Assembly: GCA_016648135.1 (NCBI GenBank)
Contig: JADDOH010003980.1
Coordinates: 54,178-118,177 of the forward strand
Source: Agrypnia vestita
Lineage: Eukaryota; Arthropoda; Insecta; Trichoptera; Phryganeidae
Direction: 5' to 3'
DNA length: 64,000 bases
Both the position numbers and the translations under genes were made by a program. The notes under the pieces were generated by a model. That model was not told where the DNA came from. It searched no databases and saw nothing but the letters and a program-made list of their open reading frames with translations. Positions 10,111-21,429 of the stretch are shown piece after piece. How positions within the stretch are numbered: position 1 is the stretch's first letter; each line of letters opens with the position of its first letter.

Positions 10111-10660
10111 CAGGGTTCGAGGATATAAATCCGCAAATATATATCACAATATTTATGTCTTGATTTTTATTTTTGATATATTTCGAAAAAAACTTTCTGT
10201 AGTCATTAATAGATGGCGCTAGTTGTATTTTTAAAATGCTACAGGTTTTTTTTATATCTGCAGTCATTACTAGATGGCGCTAGTTGTATTTTAAAAAATG
10301 CTAAGGTTTTTTTTAGTTTAATTTGTTTCACATACCTAATCCATTTTTTATTTCACACAAAGAAACAAACACCCATAACACTACATTAGAAAGAGCAACT
10401 TTTATAACTTATACATAATAATTGCATATATTAGCTTTTTTCAGTATGCAATTCATTTATTTAATAAATAAAATAATTCATGTACAAAATAAAAAATAAA
10501 TTTCCAAATTATTTCAAGATTGTATCAATCGACGTGTGCAACAACGAAGAAAACAAGTTTGAATATATATCCAATTTTTCATATACATATATCAGATGTA
10601 TATCAAAAAATCTGATTTTTTTACTTTTTAGTATAAAAATCGGATTTTTTTCGAACCCTG
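10111..10660. mobile_element. hAT-type MITE, copy 1
   Basis: The ends are cagggttcga and tcgaaccctg, a 10-bp perfect inverted repeat, about 550 bp apart. The sequence matches copy 2 at 12871-13428 along its length, including two AGATGGCGCTAG sites (10211 and 10272) and the shared cacacaaagaaacaaacacc block. The interior is very AT-rich and noncoding. A clear 8-bp target duplication is not visible here, possibly because a palindrome directly follows the right end. Confidence 0.75.
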
Positions 10661-10711
10661 ATGATTCAAAGTAAATTAGACTGTTCAAAGTCTAATTTAC
10701 TTTGAATCATC
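10660..10711. repeat. Perfect 22-bp-arm palindrome
   Basis: The arms 10660-10681 and 10690-10711 are exact inverse copies around the 8-base spacer tgttcaaa. The left arm begins with the last base of the hAT MITE. Confidence 0.85.
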
Positions 10712-11004
10712 CCCTGCCTAGCCTGTTTTTAATCGCTGATGCGAAGAGTAGCCACGACCTTCGTCGGCAGTTAATAGCACATGAATTGAATGAATGGATG
10801 GAAGAATGAAAAGGTGAACCATTGCAGATATTACAGACACTCGTCATTTCTTTCTCATCATATCTTCCAGTTGTGACATGCTCCCTTCATCACTTGCCGC
10901 GTTCATGTTGGTAATGAATATTGTCCAGAGGATTTTTTTATTTAGGTCTACGCAATATTTTAAAATCTTATTTGTGATGTGTTAAAATTCAACATATAGA
11001 AAAG

Positions 11005-12152
11005 GTAACCCATAAAAACCAAGTTTTTACAATACTCCCTTTCTCATATGCGTCGGAATCTCCATACAACTTACTGATTTGTATGAAAAAACCATTAAAA
11101 ATTTGAAAAATCCAAAATTATACTATAATTTATTTATTTTTTAACGAAAATTTGATAGATCTTCTTGATCGTTGCCACGAGTCTACTTGCAAAGCTTCAG
11201 CTCGATTGGATCACGGGAAAAGGGTTAAAAATCGATCCAAAGATTGTTCGTCAGACAAGCAGACAGGCAGACGCAACGAGATAAAAGAAAGGAAGTAAAA
11301 AAAAGTAACCCATAAAAACCAAGTTTTTACAATACTCCTTTCTCATTTTCGGGTTTCGTGTCTACTATATGCGTCGGAATCTCCATACAACTTACTACTG
11401 AGTTGTATAAAAAAAACATTAAAAATTTGAAAAATCCAAAATTATACTATAATTTATTTTTTTCAACAAATATTTGATAGATCTTGATCGTCACCACGAG
11501 TCTACTTGCAAAGTTTCAGCTCGATTGGATCACGGGAAGAGGGTTAAAAATCGATCCAAAGTTTTTTCATCAGACAAGCACGAGTTGAAAGAAAGGAAGT
11601 AAATAACTAACCCATAAAAACCAAGTTTTTATTATTCTCCCTTTCTTTATAAAATATAACAAAAATTAAAGACGAATTAAAACACATAACATAAAACTAA
11701 ACTTACAGTAATTTAATATATTTCTAAAATGTCAGATGTTTTGAGCTTTGATAAGACACTTCATGCTTTGAAGATTAAATTCTAAAAACATTTGTCAGTC
11801 AATTTAGATTTTCGAAATTCGTAGTGAAGTACCTATTATGTATACCGACGGAGCAATTCAAATTTAGAAAATATTCCGCGACGTTATCGGGCCACCGTTG
11901 CTAGTAATCAAACTTTTGTAATAATACCAATTTGAAAAAACCATTAAAATTTCTAAAAATCCGAAATTATACTATAATTATTAATTTTTTTTTAACGAAA
12001 ATATGATAGATCTTCTTGATCGTCGCCACCAGTCTCCTTGCAAAGTTTCAGCTCGATTGGATCACGGGAAAAGGGTTAAAAATCTATCCAAAGTTTTTTT
12101 GACGGCAAGCCGGCAAGCAAGCAGACGCCACGAGTTAAAAGAAAGGAAGTAA
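11005..12152. repeat. Tandem array of an approximately 300-bp unit
   Basis: Units start with aacccataaaaaccaag at about 11006, 11305 and 11609, and a fourth partial unit covers about 11925-12152. Each full unit contains tagatcttcttgatcg, cagctcgattggatcac and a gacaagcagac run before gaaaggaagtaa. The third copy is disrupted after its start by unrelated sequence (about 11650-11920). The cagctcgattgg/gacaagcagac layout resembles the 3' ends of some insect retroelements, but I cannot name the family. Confidence 0.75.
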
Positions 12153-12761
12153 AAATAGGCAGAAATCTTTGCCTTCCACAGGAACAGATTCTAGATTATT
12201 TTGTTTTGGCTTTCTTTCAGCTTTATTTACGTGATTGAATTTGACTGAATGAATTTTAAGTTGAATAATTTGACCGCAATATTGATAAAAATAAAAAAAG
12301 GGTGACAGTTATTTCATCATACTGCTAAAATATGGTACCAAATAAATTTGTATATAAGTCGTTTTGATTTTTTCAAAGTAATTTTCAATTTTTTTTATTG
12401 CAAACGATGTGTGCATGCATAATACGGTAGATTCTCAGATTATCTGCAATATATCTGCTAACTGTACGGAAGTTGAAGGAGAAATTATTATAAGGGAATC
12501 TGTACGGAAAAAAAAAATTTGTTGGAATGTTCCAGTTCATTAAACATCTGTAAACATGTCTGCTCAAAAAAGATGTTGTTAAAACTTTACAAGAACGATT
12601 CCACTTTCTATTCTTCATTATTTTCATAATTTTATACAGTTGTTTTCACAGAATCTCAATTACTGTAATACCGGATAATTATAATTATTACTAGTATTTT
12701 TACACTCCAACGAAATTAAAAATACATTACAAAAGTATATATGACTTCTGATATCTGCCTA
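12153..12761. other. Intergenic, nothing recognised
   Basis: AT-rich. No exon or repeat pair could be supported. Confidence 0.45.
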
Positions 12762-13473
12762 AGGGCCTGTCGCATCAACTTGGCTTATAAATTATCTTTC
12801 AGAAAATTCATAGATTTTTATGAAAATGGTTGTTTGATGGTTGGAAAACACAAAAATCAATGGTTTAAACCAGAGTTCGAGGATATATGTCCGCAGATAT
12901 ATATCATAATATATATCACGATATTTATGGCCCGATTTTTATTTTTGATATATATCCAAGAAAACTTTCTGTAACTGTTAATAGATGGCGCTAGTTGTAT
13001 TTTAAAAAATGCTATAGGTTGTTTATTTTAATATCTGCGATGGTAACTAGATGGCGCTAGTTGTATTTTAAAAAGTGCTACGATTATTTTTTAGTTTCAT
13101 TTGATTCATATAATCCGTTTTTTATTTCACACAAAGAAACAAACACCCATAACACTACATTAGAAAGAGCAACTTTTATAACTTATATATAATAATTGCA
13201 TATATAAGCTTTTTTCAGTATGCAATTCATTTATTTAATAAATAATAATTCATATACAAAATAAAAATAAAAAATTCCTAATTATTTCGAGTTTGTATCA
13301 ATCGACGTGTGCAAAAAAGGAGAAAAAAAAGTTTGGATATATAACCAATTTTATATATATATCGGATATATATCAAAAAATCCGATTATATGATTTTTAT
13401 TATAAAAATCAGATTTTTTCGAACCCTGGTTTAAACGAAAGATTACTATAAACCAAGTTGATGCAACCAACCC
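12762..13473. mobile_element. Foldback MITE interrupted by a hAT MITE
   Basis: The left end gggcctgtcgcatcaacttgg and the inverse of the right end ccaagttgatgcaaccaaccc pair over about 35 bp with mismatches. TAA flanks both ends (possible 3-bp target duplication, PIF/Harbinger style). Without the nested hAT copy it would be about 150 bp long. Confidence 0.6.
12871..13428. mobile_element. hAT-type MITE, copy 2, with 8-bp target duplication
   Basis: cagagttcga at the left and tcgaaccctg at the right are inverted, and gtttaaac flanks both sides exactly (12863-12870 and 13429-13436), the 8-bp duplication expected of hAT. It is homologous to 10111-10660. It carries AGATGGCGCT at 12983 and 13049. 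Noncoding. Confidence 0.85.
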
Positions 13474-13512
13474 TAAGTATGCAAAATAATGTCTCCGAAA
13501 TGTTGACTATTA

Positions 13513-14133
13513 AGCCACATATTCACTAGGGGACAAATCGCGCAACATTCCGCGCGGCATGCCGCATCAGCATCTACGCTCATGTTTTGGGGACAATGAT
13601 GCGGTCATTTGACGTGTACACACGGGACTCGTATATCACTTGTCGCGGAAATGTCGCCCAAAAAGGTTATGATGATTAGTGTATTTATTCTAACGAGTTT
13701 ATCGAAACGTAAAAGCAGAAGAAGGTGGTGGGTGCGAATGTATTTACTGCAAAGGAAAAGAAGGATGGATATTCTATGCGATCTTCGAATGTTTGACAGA
13801 TCATTTGTCAATTTCATTCGAATGACAACAACTGATTTTGAAAATTTATTACAAATGATCGGGTCTTCCATAACCAACCAAGACACAATATTACAGAACT
13901 CTGTTTTATATCCCATCATATAGCATATGTAACTGTAGAGCATGCTTCTCAGCTTGTCAACATACCACATATTACTGACGCGCGGTACGATGTCCCCTTG
14001 TGTTCGCTTGGGTACCGTGCGCTTGGCATCGTTGCCGTGGCATCGTTGTGTTGCACGCGGCGTCACGACACTAGTGTATACACTGCCGCGCGTGATGTTG
14101 AGGGACAATTTGTCCCCTAGTGAACACGTGGCT
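13513..14133 (+). mobile_element. PIF/Harbinger-type element 1
   Basis: The ends are agccacatattcactagggg and the inverse of cccctagtgaacacgtggct, flanked by TTA on both sides, the classic PIF/Harbinger target duplication. Inside, 13699-13920 encodes RKSRRRWWVRMYLLQRKRRM, then FVNFIRMTTTDFENLLQMIG. This matches the N-terminal part of HARBI1-like transposases (RxxWVxxxLxxR, then FxxxFRMxxxxFxxLLxxI). The DDE catalytic domain is absent, so the element is non-autonomous. Confidence 0.85.
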
Positions 14134-14369
14134 TTAGCACGTTCTCCTCCCTCCTCTAAGCAAATTGCACTGTACCTTAAATATTTTTTTTAGATAAATG
14201 ACGATGCATATATAACAATATTTTGCACTAATATTTGTTGACGGCAACATATTTATTTGAGATGAAGATTGAATTAAAAAATACACTCCATGTCAGATAT
14301 ACGTGAATTTCACTTTTCATTTCCATGGATTACTTATTTGGACCTCTCAGCTAAACTATATAAGTATTA
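14134..14369. other. Spacer between two Harbinger-type elements
   Basis: Unremarkable AT-rich DNA separating elements 1 and 2. Confidence 0.5.
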
Positions 14370-15113
14370 AGCCATGTATTCACTAAGGGACAAATCGCGA
14401 AACATTCCGCGTGGGATGTCGCGTCAACTTCTACGCTCATGTTTCGGGGACAATGACGCGGTCATTTGACGTGTACACACCGGGACTCGCATATCTTGTC
14501 GCGGAAATGTCACCCGATGAGGTTATGATAACAGCTGCGGTATCTCATTTGGCGAAAACGTGGTTCCGCGCAATTCGAAATGTTTTTTTGGGTCGCAATT
14601 TCAAATTAACGAGGTTTTACTGTAGTAAATTGAATATTATTAAAAATAAGGTCCTTTTTGCAAATAATTATTGTTTTCCACACATCGCGGAAATATCGCC
14701 CTATGAGGTTATGATGACAGCTTCGTATCTGTTTATGTTAATGAGTTTATCGAAACGTAAGAGGAGAATGCGAAATTATTTACTGCAAAGAGAAAGAAGG
14801 AAGGACATTCTATGCGATCTTCGATCGATACAGCTCGATGAGTTCAAGGACATTTTCGTTTCCCCACATTGTCATCTTGATAGATGCATGCATATTCACT
14901 TGTAAACATACCACGTGGTACTGACGCTCCGCGTAATGTTGCAGTGAGCTCGCTCGGGTACCGTGCGCACATGGCAACATTGCCACGGCACGTAGAAATA
15001 CCGCCTATGTTGTGCGCGACGTCACGGAACAGTGCACGACGTTGCAACGTCACATAGACTCTATGCCGCGCGTGCTTTTGAGGGACAATTTGTCCCCTAG
15101 TGAATACATGGCT
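14370..15113 (+). mobile_element. PIF/Harbinger-type element 2 (composite subfamily)
   Basis: It has the same ends as element 1, with TTA target duplications (14367-14369 and 15114-15116). Unlike elements 1 and 3 it contains an extra block (about 14560-14680) holding tcgaaat and ttaacgaggttttactgta, the end of a pogo-like element. The internal sequence gatgaggttatgat is duplicated on both sides of the block. Element 5 shares the same block. The Harbinger transposase remnant is short. Confidence 0.8.
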
Positions 15114-15280
15114 TTATATTTATTTTTAAATTGCTTTCATAATGTATTCTGAACATCTTTGCGCTACTTATTCCGACACACGCATTATTGTTTTTTTTTA
15201 CGAACCAATGATAGTTTGTATGTTTTCCATATTTTTTATTAGCAAATATCTAACTGACGAAAATAACGTATCATGCTTAA

Positions 15281-15823
15281 CCCTTTCCACTCCATCAACA
15301 TTGATTTTGTTCCACCAACTCCAATGTTGAGTGAAACATGTCTCTCTTTACAGACAATTTTAAAATAGGAGAATTTTTTTACTAAAGTTTTTTTAAATAC
15401 GATTGAAAGATATGTTCTAGAATGATGCAGAGACACTCAAGTTCCTGCTGTGGTCCTGTAGAGGGCTCTCAAAGCAAATCGCAGCAGATATGGAACAACG
15501 TCTCGGTGGAATCCCTCTCTTTATTTATTCACAACTAGGGGGGAGCACAAAAATTATGCTGAAATGTAAATAAAGAATGAAAGAAAAGAAAACTTGCTAT
15601 TTTTCAAAACATGCGAGGCAAAACCTTCTTCCTTGGATTTATTCTTAAAAATACCTTATGAAAATAATTATAAATATTAGAATTGAGAATTATAATACAG
15701 TATCGTGTAATAACTCGCAAAATAAAAGTTTTTACGTAAGAAAAATCCATTTAATTAAAAAAAAATACAATTTTGGCATGCAACTGGAGGAATAGAAACA
15801 AAAAAACCTTGGATTGAAAAGAG
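15281..15823. mobile_element. piggyBac-like MITE (TTAA-flanked)
   Basis: TTAA precedes ccctttccactcc and follows ggattgaaaagag; these ends are an imperfect 13-bp inverted repeat. TTAA duplication is characteristic of piggyBac. There is no transposase coding sequence. Confidence 0.55.
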
Positions 15824-15827
15824 TTAA

Positions 15828-16586
15828 GAATTTTTTAATAGAAATGTTGAGGTAGGGTTACATCACAGAAGCAGAGGTCCTCTGTGTAAATTGATTATGA
15901 CACAACTTTTTAAAGAGATAAAAGTAAAATATTAAGTTTAAATCCTCCTTATATTAATTATATTCTAGTCAATCCTAAGTAATTTACTTTAAAAATCTAC
16001 TTTTTAGTTGTAATTTAATTTTTACACAAATAATTATTTTAATTGAGATTTATATCTATACTTTGCCAATTTGTAAACCATGTTCAATAAAACAGATTCC
16101 TTGTAAAAAATCTTCTTAGGATTCATTCACGAGACAACATAGATGAGCCCTGAGATTTTCTAGATTCACTCCGTTTTTGAATTATGTTAAGATGCAATGT
16201 GCTAACATTGATTTGGCACTGATTTATTATTTTTATTAGCTGAAATTCTGGGGTGAAATGACAACAAAAAAAACATGGTATTAGCTGTGTACCACATAAG
16301 AATTATAAAGATAGTGCTTGCACTTGTCAGATAGTTACAGATAGTCGCAAATTTAACAGTCATCTATAAATTTTCTTCCAACTTATTAGAAGATAAAGTG
16401 GGTAGTGCACATTTTACATAAATTATAAAAATGAAATTATTGTGCAGACCCGAAATAAAAAATTCAATTGCATTCTTAATCTCAGGGCCTTTATTAAGTG
16501 TTAAATGATCAAATTAATACTCATCTTAATGTGTTTAAATGATTGTTTAGAAAATGTATGTAAATATGATATATCTTACTGTTAAA
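15828..16586. other. Intergenic, nothing recognised
   Basis: AT-rich without supported features. Confidence 0.45.
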
Positions 16587-17408
16587 TGAAGACCCCATGG
16601 CAAGAAGTTGTTAACTAACATTTTTGTCAAAAATGAGTTATTAAGCCATCTAATCTAAATATTGTACGCTCTTTCCATTGGAAATAATTTCGGAACTTAA
16701 AAATAATTAGAACGTGTTCAAATCATAGGGATGAACATGTCAACTACACTTTTTCATAAAAATCAAATCTGTTACTAATGGGATGAACATGTTATCTTCA
16801 ATAATAACATTATCATGCCATCATTCTGAAATTAACACATTTAATTTGATTGGAATCCTTTTAATTTGATTGGAATATTTATAGTTAATATAAATTTTAA
16901 TTTGATTGGAATATTTATAGTTAATATAAATTTTACTCTGGCGGTACTGTCATATATTTGTTTTTATTTGAAGACTATTATAATATGTACTTGTATATTA
17001 TTTTTCAATAATTTTAAATGGTACTTACCATGTTTTGTATTATTAATTAACTTGCCAGGTATTTTGTAATTTTGGATAATGGATGGTAAAAACGGATAGC
17101 ATTTGAAGGGTTGTTTGATGTTCGTGTTTTACCAATTTTAAAAGGTTTCTATTAAAAATGAGTTCCAGATGCGAAAAAATGGTTAAGTAAAAATTTTTAG
17201 GGAAAATTAGTATATTTTTATTTTTTTTGTGCATAAATGCGTTTTTTTTTTCTCTGTAAATACTTTTTTGATATTTTAGTGAAATAAATCAATAAAAATT
17301 AATCTTGAATTAGCAATAAAACATATTTTTCAAAGGCAAAATGCAAATGTCTAATTATCTCAAAATGACTTGAATGTTAGTTAACAACTTCTTGCCATGG
17401 CGTCTTCA
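16587..17408. mobile_element. Unclassified element with terminal inverted repeats of about 40 bp
   Basis: The left end tgaagaccccatggcaagaa, followed by gttgttaactaac, is the inverse of the right end gttagttaacaac, ttcttgccatggcgtcttca, with very few mismatches. The 820-bp interior is AT-rich and noncoding. No clear target duplication allows a superfamily to be named. Confidence 0.75.
16841..16934. repeat. Short tandem repeat, 36-bp unit
   Basis: ttaatttgattggaatattt begins at 16861 and 16897, and a shortened copy begins at 16841. It lies inside the inverted-repeat element above. Confidence 0.85.
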
Positions 17409-18000
17409 AATGTAAAAGCTTATAAAGCGACTTCATGTAATGAATTTCCATTCTGACTGAAATGTATACTAAATTAGATATGAGAAAATAATAACAACAC
17501 TGTAAAAAAGTTATATTACATGTGGAAAAATATTATATAACTTATACTACAATAATATTGTGTAAACATATCTTTGATTTGCTAAATGTATATTATGGCT
17601 AATTGTGCTGAAAAATTTGAACATAAGGAAAATAAAAAATAATAATTTCAATTTGCGTATTTTATTTTATTAACATTAAGTAAAAACACAACCAAAAACA
17701 TCTTCAATGAGGCTCTGAAATAAGGGAGTAGAAATAAAAATGTTCAGTTTTGGCAAAATGCAGGATACGTACACAGCGAAACTACTTTAACATGTTTTCC
17801 ATGGGATCATTAAATTGAAACATTGAGAAAATTACTTTTAAACATTCTCATATTCTTCTTTTAATCACTGACTTCTAATTTGGCACTCTTGCTGCCTCGT
17901 AATGGATGATGAATTATCTCACGCGAGTTTTCAATAATTATTTTTTAAAAATTAATGTATTAAAAATGGAAAATTGTAAATAATAATTTAATTTGAATAT
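17409..18000. other. Intergenic, nothing recognised
   Basis: AT-rich. No exon or repeat pair seen. Confidence 0.45.
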
Positions 18001-18250
18001 AACGAGGGTAGAAGCCAAAAGAGGGTTAGTGATTATTTTTAATGTTACAGGAGAGCAAAATAAACTTCTGTCAACTGATACTGTCGATGTTTCTTTTATC
18101 AAACGATTTCCACATCCGTTAATGCAAAACACATATAAAAATCGTTTAATAATAAAAGAAATGTTGATAAAATCAGATTGACAAAATATTATTTTGCTCT
18201 CCTGTAAAGTTCGAAATAATCATTAACGCATTTTGGCTTTCTACCCTCGA
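18001..18250. repeat. Foldback MITE, 250 bp
   Basis: Arms of about 60 bp: aacgagggtagaagcc and tacaggagagcaaaat on the left, inverse copies attttgctctcctgta and ggctttctaccctcg on the right. Noncoding. Confidence 0.8.
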
Positions 18251-18838
18251 TAATTTTTACATGACAAAAACATATTAAAGGACCAAAGCGAATTTTAGTC
18301 CAAACTTTAAAATTTTTATAACAAAAATTTTGAAACCATAGGAGTATAGTAGTAGAAGAGGTATTTTTTCAGGATCAAAAAATAAGATCTCCGCTGGAAA
18401 AATGTTTCAAATGAGAAAATCTCAAAAGGTTTCACTGTGTATATGTATTTAAAACAATAAATACTCTAATATTTTTATTTCTAATTAATATAAAGCTTCG
18501 ATCCCCTCTCTTAGAATAATGCCAGAGACATGCTCACTTTGTCCTACATTCATTATACATATAACTTAAATATAAAATATTTCAAGAAAATTGCAACACA
18601 TTGTATATCCTCACTCTTTGCAGTCATTTCTACAGCCGTAGTGCAAATCAATGAAGAAATGATATCAAAGTTATTTGTTGATAAAACTGTTTAGAGCCCC
18701 AGTGTGCAGAGGGTGCTGACATTTTGAAAAAAAAATGAATAAACACTTATTCAATAACAATAATAATTTAAATTAAGCAAATACAAAAAAAATAAGCTGA
18801 TAATCAATTATTAACCTGCCCTTTATAAAAACAGGTTA
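18251..18838. other. Intergenic, nothing recognised
   Basis: AT-rich. No supported feature. Confidence 0.45.
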
Positions 18839-19242
18839 CCATTACATAATTATGAAATCATGATTCAGACGCCTTAAAGAATTGAGGGTTTTGAAATATT
18901 TTCAATGACTAGAATTTATGAAAAATATTTAATAAGAAATATATCTTCTAATGCCGAAAATGGACGAATGAAAACTTTAGTTTTTACTAACTAAATATTA
19001 TAGCCTTTTATTAAGTTTTGGTTAGTTAAATTAAACCATGCCATTACATAATTATGAAATCATGATTCAGACGCCTTAAAGAATTGAGGGTTTTGAAATA
19101 TTTTCAATGACTAGAATTTATGAAAAATATTTAATAAGAAATATATCTTCTAATGCCGAAAATGGACGAATGAAAACTTTAGTTTTTACTAACTAAATAT
19201 TATAGCCTTTTATTAGGTTTTGATTAGTTAAATTAAACCATG
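18839..19242. repeat. Head-to-tail duplication of 202 bp
   Basis: 18839-19040 and 19041-19242 are nearly identical, from ccattacataattatg to ttaaaccatg, with only a few single-base differences near the end (tattaagttttgg versus tattaggttttga). The high identity points to a recent event. Confidence 0.95.
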
Positions 19243-19865
19243 CTAACCCACTTCCATTTGAACCCGTACCCACATTATGTTTTCAGAGACTGCGCAAGTA
19301 GTCCATCTCGAGTGTAAATTTTTTTAAAGGAGCGTCAACTCAGGATCTGGGGAATCACCTCGGTTAAACACTGCGCCCCAGCCATCACTTTACATACAAG
19401 CCAACAGTCCTAACACAAGATTTGTACACACTAGAAACAGGAGAATAAAGCACTGTAAAATTAAAGATATCCTTATCATTGAGCAATGGAGTAATACTAT
19501 TATGAATAGAAAATGAAAAGGTTGAAAAAATGCAGATACATATATATCGTTTTTGGAAAAAAGAATACATGCAACACATAACGGTTGCAAACAGCTGTTT
19601 TAAATTAAAGAAATAGTAATAGACATGAATTATAGCATTTTTATTTTAAGAAAAGATGACCTAGTATTTATGCTAGTCATATATTTTAAAGTTAAGTGAA
19701 AAAGAATTCCAAATTGTGCAAACCCTATAAGTAATTACATTTGTAATGAATCATCTGCAGTCATACATTTACGATCCAATAGTACTTGATACTCGCTGTA
19801 ATATTCGTCACTTGTTGCATTACTAATCAAGGTGCAATACATATTTTTCTCATCTATCCATATGT
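19243..19865. other. Intergenic; short GC-richer block
   Basis: About 19250-19450 is less AT-rich than its surroundings, but no open frame with plausible splice sites could be supported. Confidence 0.35.
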
Positions 19866-20890
19866 AGGGTTGATGGGCCGGTTGTGGCCGTTACCCCGGT
19901 TTTGACCACTTGGACATTCAAAGGTGTATAAATAAGGCTATGAAAAAATATTTATTTTATTTATGCCGATCAATTCTTTAAATTGTGTTTTGTTTTGATA
20001 AATAACAGCTGTACCGCCATTTCCTTTCTTTGATTATCAGTTGAAATTCTTGATGACATTCGTTAAAAATGATTAAATTGTTAGCAAAAACGATAAGAGC
20101 CCGTGGATGAGTAATGTGAAAATAACTTTTTAATTACTTATGTCTGTGTTCGTGAATCAATTTAGCCTATTGAATGAAAGTCCTAGGAACATTTTTTTAA
20201 GGTTATTTCATAATTTAGATTATTTCTTAGAAGATACATGCCACATGGCCACAACTGGCACAGCAATCTTACTTGTGTTCTAGTTTTGGCCATGGATATG
20301 TCCACAATTGGCTCACATAGTGCGTTAGTTTTGGCCAACTTTTTTGAAAAACATAATTAATTAGGTATTTACGATGATATCCCAATTATAATAATTTCGT
20401 CTGTCTGTTCGTTCATCCGTCCGTCCACATAATTTTGTGTAACATCTGTAACTTTTTTATAGTAAAAATTTTATCAAACAATTTTTTTTTTTAAACTTTT
20501 TTTTAAAAAACTTTTTTCAAATATTTTTATTTTTGAAAATATTTTTAAAAATTTTTTTTTTAACCAAACTAAATAAAAACTGACATGTAAAAGTTTCATC
20601 ATTTTTCATGGTACTTTTATATCGATTATAAAAACAATGGCCATAAAAAGAAGTCAACTTTCCTGGAATACCTACCTGGAAAGCAAGATTCAACCAGATC
20701 TACTAAAATATTTCTAAGATTTTTATCAAAATGGTTTAGATTAGACTCGTTTTACTGAAGTATTAATGCTGTATACAGTATGGATAGCTTTTAAAGATGG
20801 ATAATTCAGTCTCAGGTTTTCACGGCCATTCAGATCTTCCGTGTGTAGTTTTTTGAGATATTCTGCCATGTATATCTGACCTCTCTGGCC

Positions 20891-20925
20891 GACGTTTCGG
20901 ATCTCATTGCAGGGTCCATCATCAG
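20891..20925 (-). ncRNA. Hammerhead-ribozyme-like core, second copy
   Basis: Minus-strand order: CTGATGA (20925-20919), stem II, GAAAC (20898-20894), GTC (20893-20891). Stem II is weaker than in the first copy because ggg is replaced by gag, so this copy is probably degraded. Confidence 0.35.
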
Positions 20926-20950
20926 CCCTGATGATGGACCCTGCAATGAG
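20903..20950. repeat. Perfect 23-bp-arm palindrome
   Basis: 20903-20925 is the exact inverse of 20928-20950 with a 2-base spacer (cc). The right arm duplicates part of the ribozyme-like segment in reverse. Confidence 0.9.
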
Positions 20951-21429
20951 GGGTGGCCAGAACTGGCACAATGACATGTCCAAAACTAGATAAAAAGTGA
21001 CCAGAACTGGTACACTTGGACACATTTCAAGTTTGATATTTCTATTTTAAATTATATAAAAAAAATTTTTTCTACATTTTCAAAAGAGTAATGAATGTGC
21101 TATGTGGGGAAATAGAAAAAAATCATTTCTGACTATTTTTGAGTTCGTAGTGATGCACAGTTGGCAAAAAATATCTTAAAATGGCCAAAGCTGGCCCCTC
21201 AACCCTAATTGCTTTTATACAGTTATAGTTCAATATTACTGTGTTAGCTAGCATAGTTCCATCCGGAAAATATCGGCTGTGAAAACCTTTATGCATAGTT
21301 AAAATCGTCTTCAAACTCAACATCTACCTAGGTCTGAAGATAATTAAACATAAAATTTGGCAATCAATTGGTAAAATAATACATACGAATATAGCTAAAT
21401 AGAATAAATTGTGAATGTTACGCATTATA

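Larger units (their letters stand above)
20809..20950 (-). mobile_element. Penelope-like fragment, second copy
   Basis: Shares ggccgacgtttcgg, cattgcagggtccatcatcag and flanking similarity (cacggcca, gccatgta) with 7865-8021. It sits inside the element at 19866-21206. Confidence 0.5.
19866..21206. mobile_element. Element with imperfect ends and subterminal repeats
   Basis: The left end agggttgatgggccggttgt and the inverse of the right end (agggttgaggggccagcttt) match well. Inside both ends, variants of tggccacaactggcac recur on both strands (about 20248, 20291, 20955, 20998 and 21182). Clustered subterminal motifs are typical of transposase binding regions. The interior is AT-rich and holds a Penelope-like fragment near 20809-20950. 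No target duplication or transposase was identified. Confidence 0.65.
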
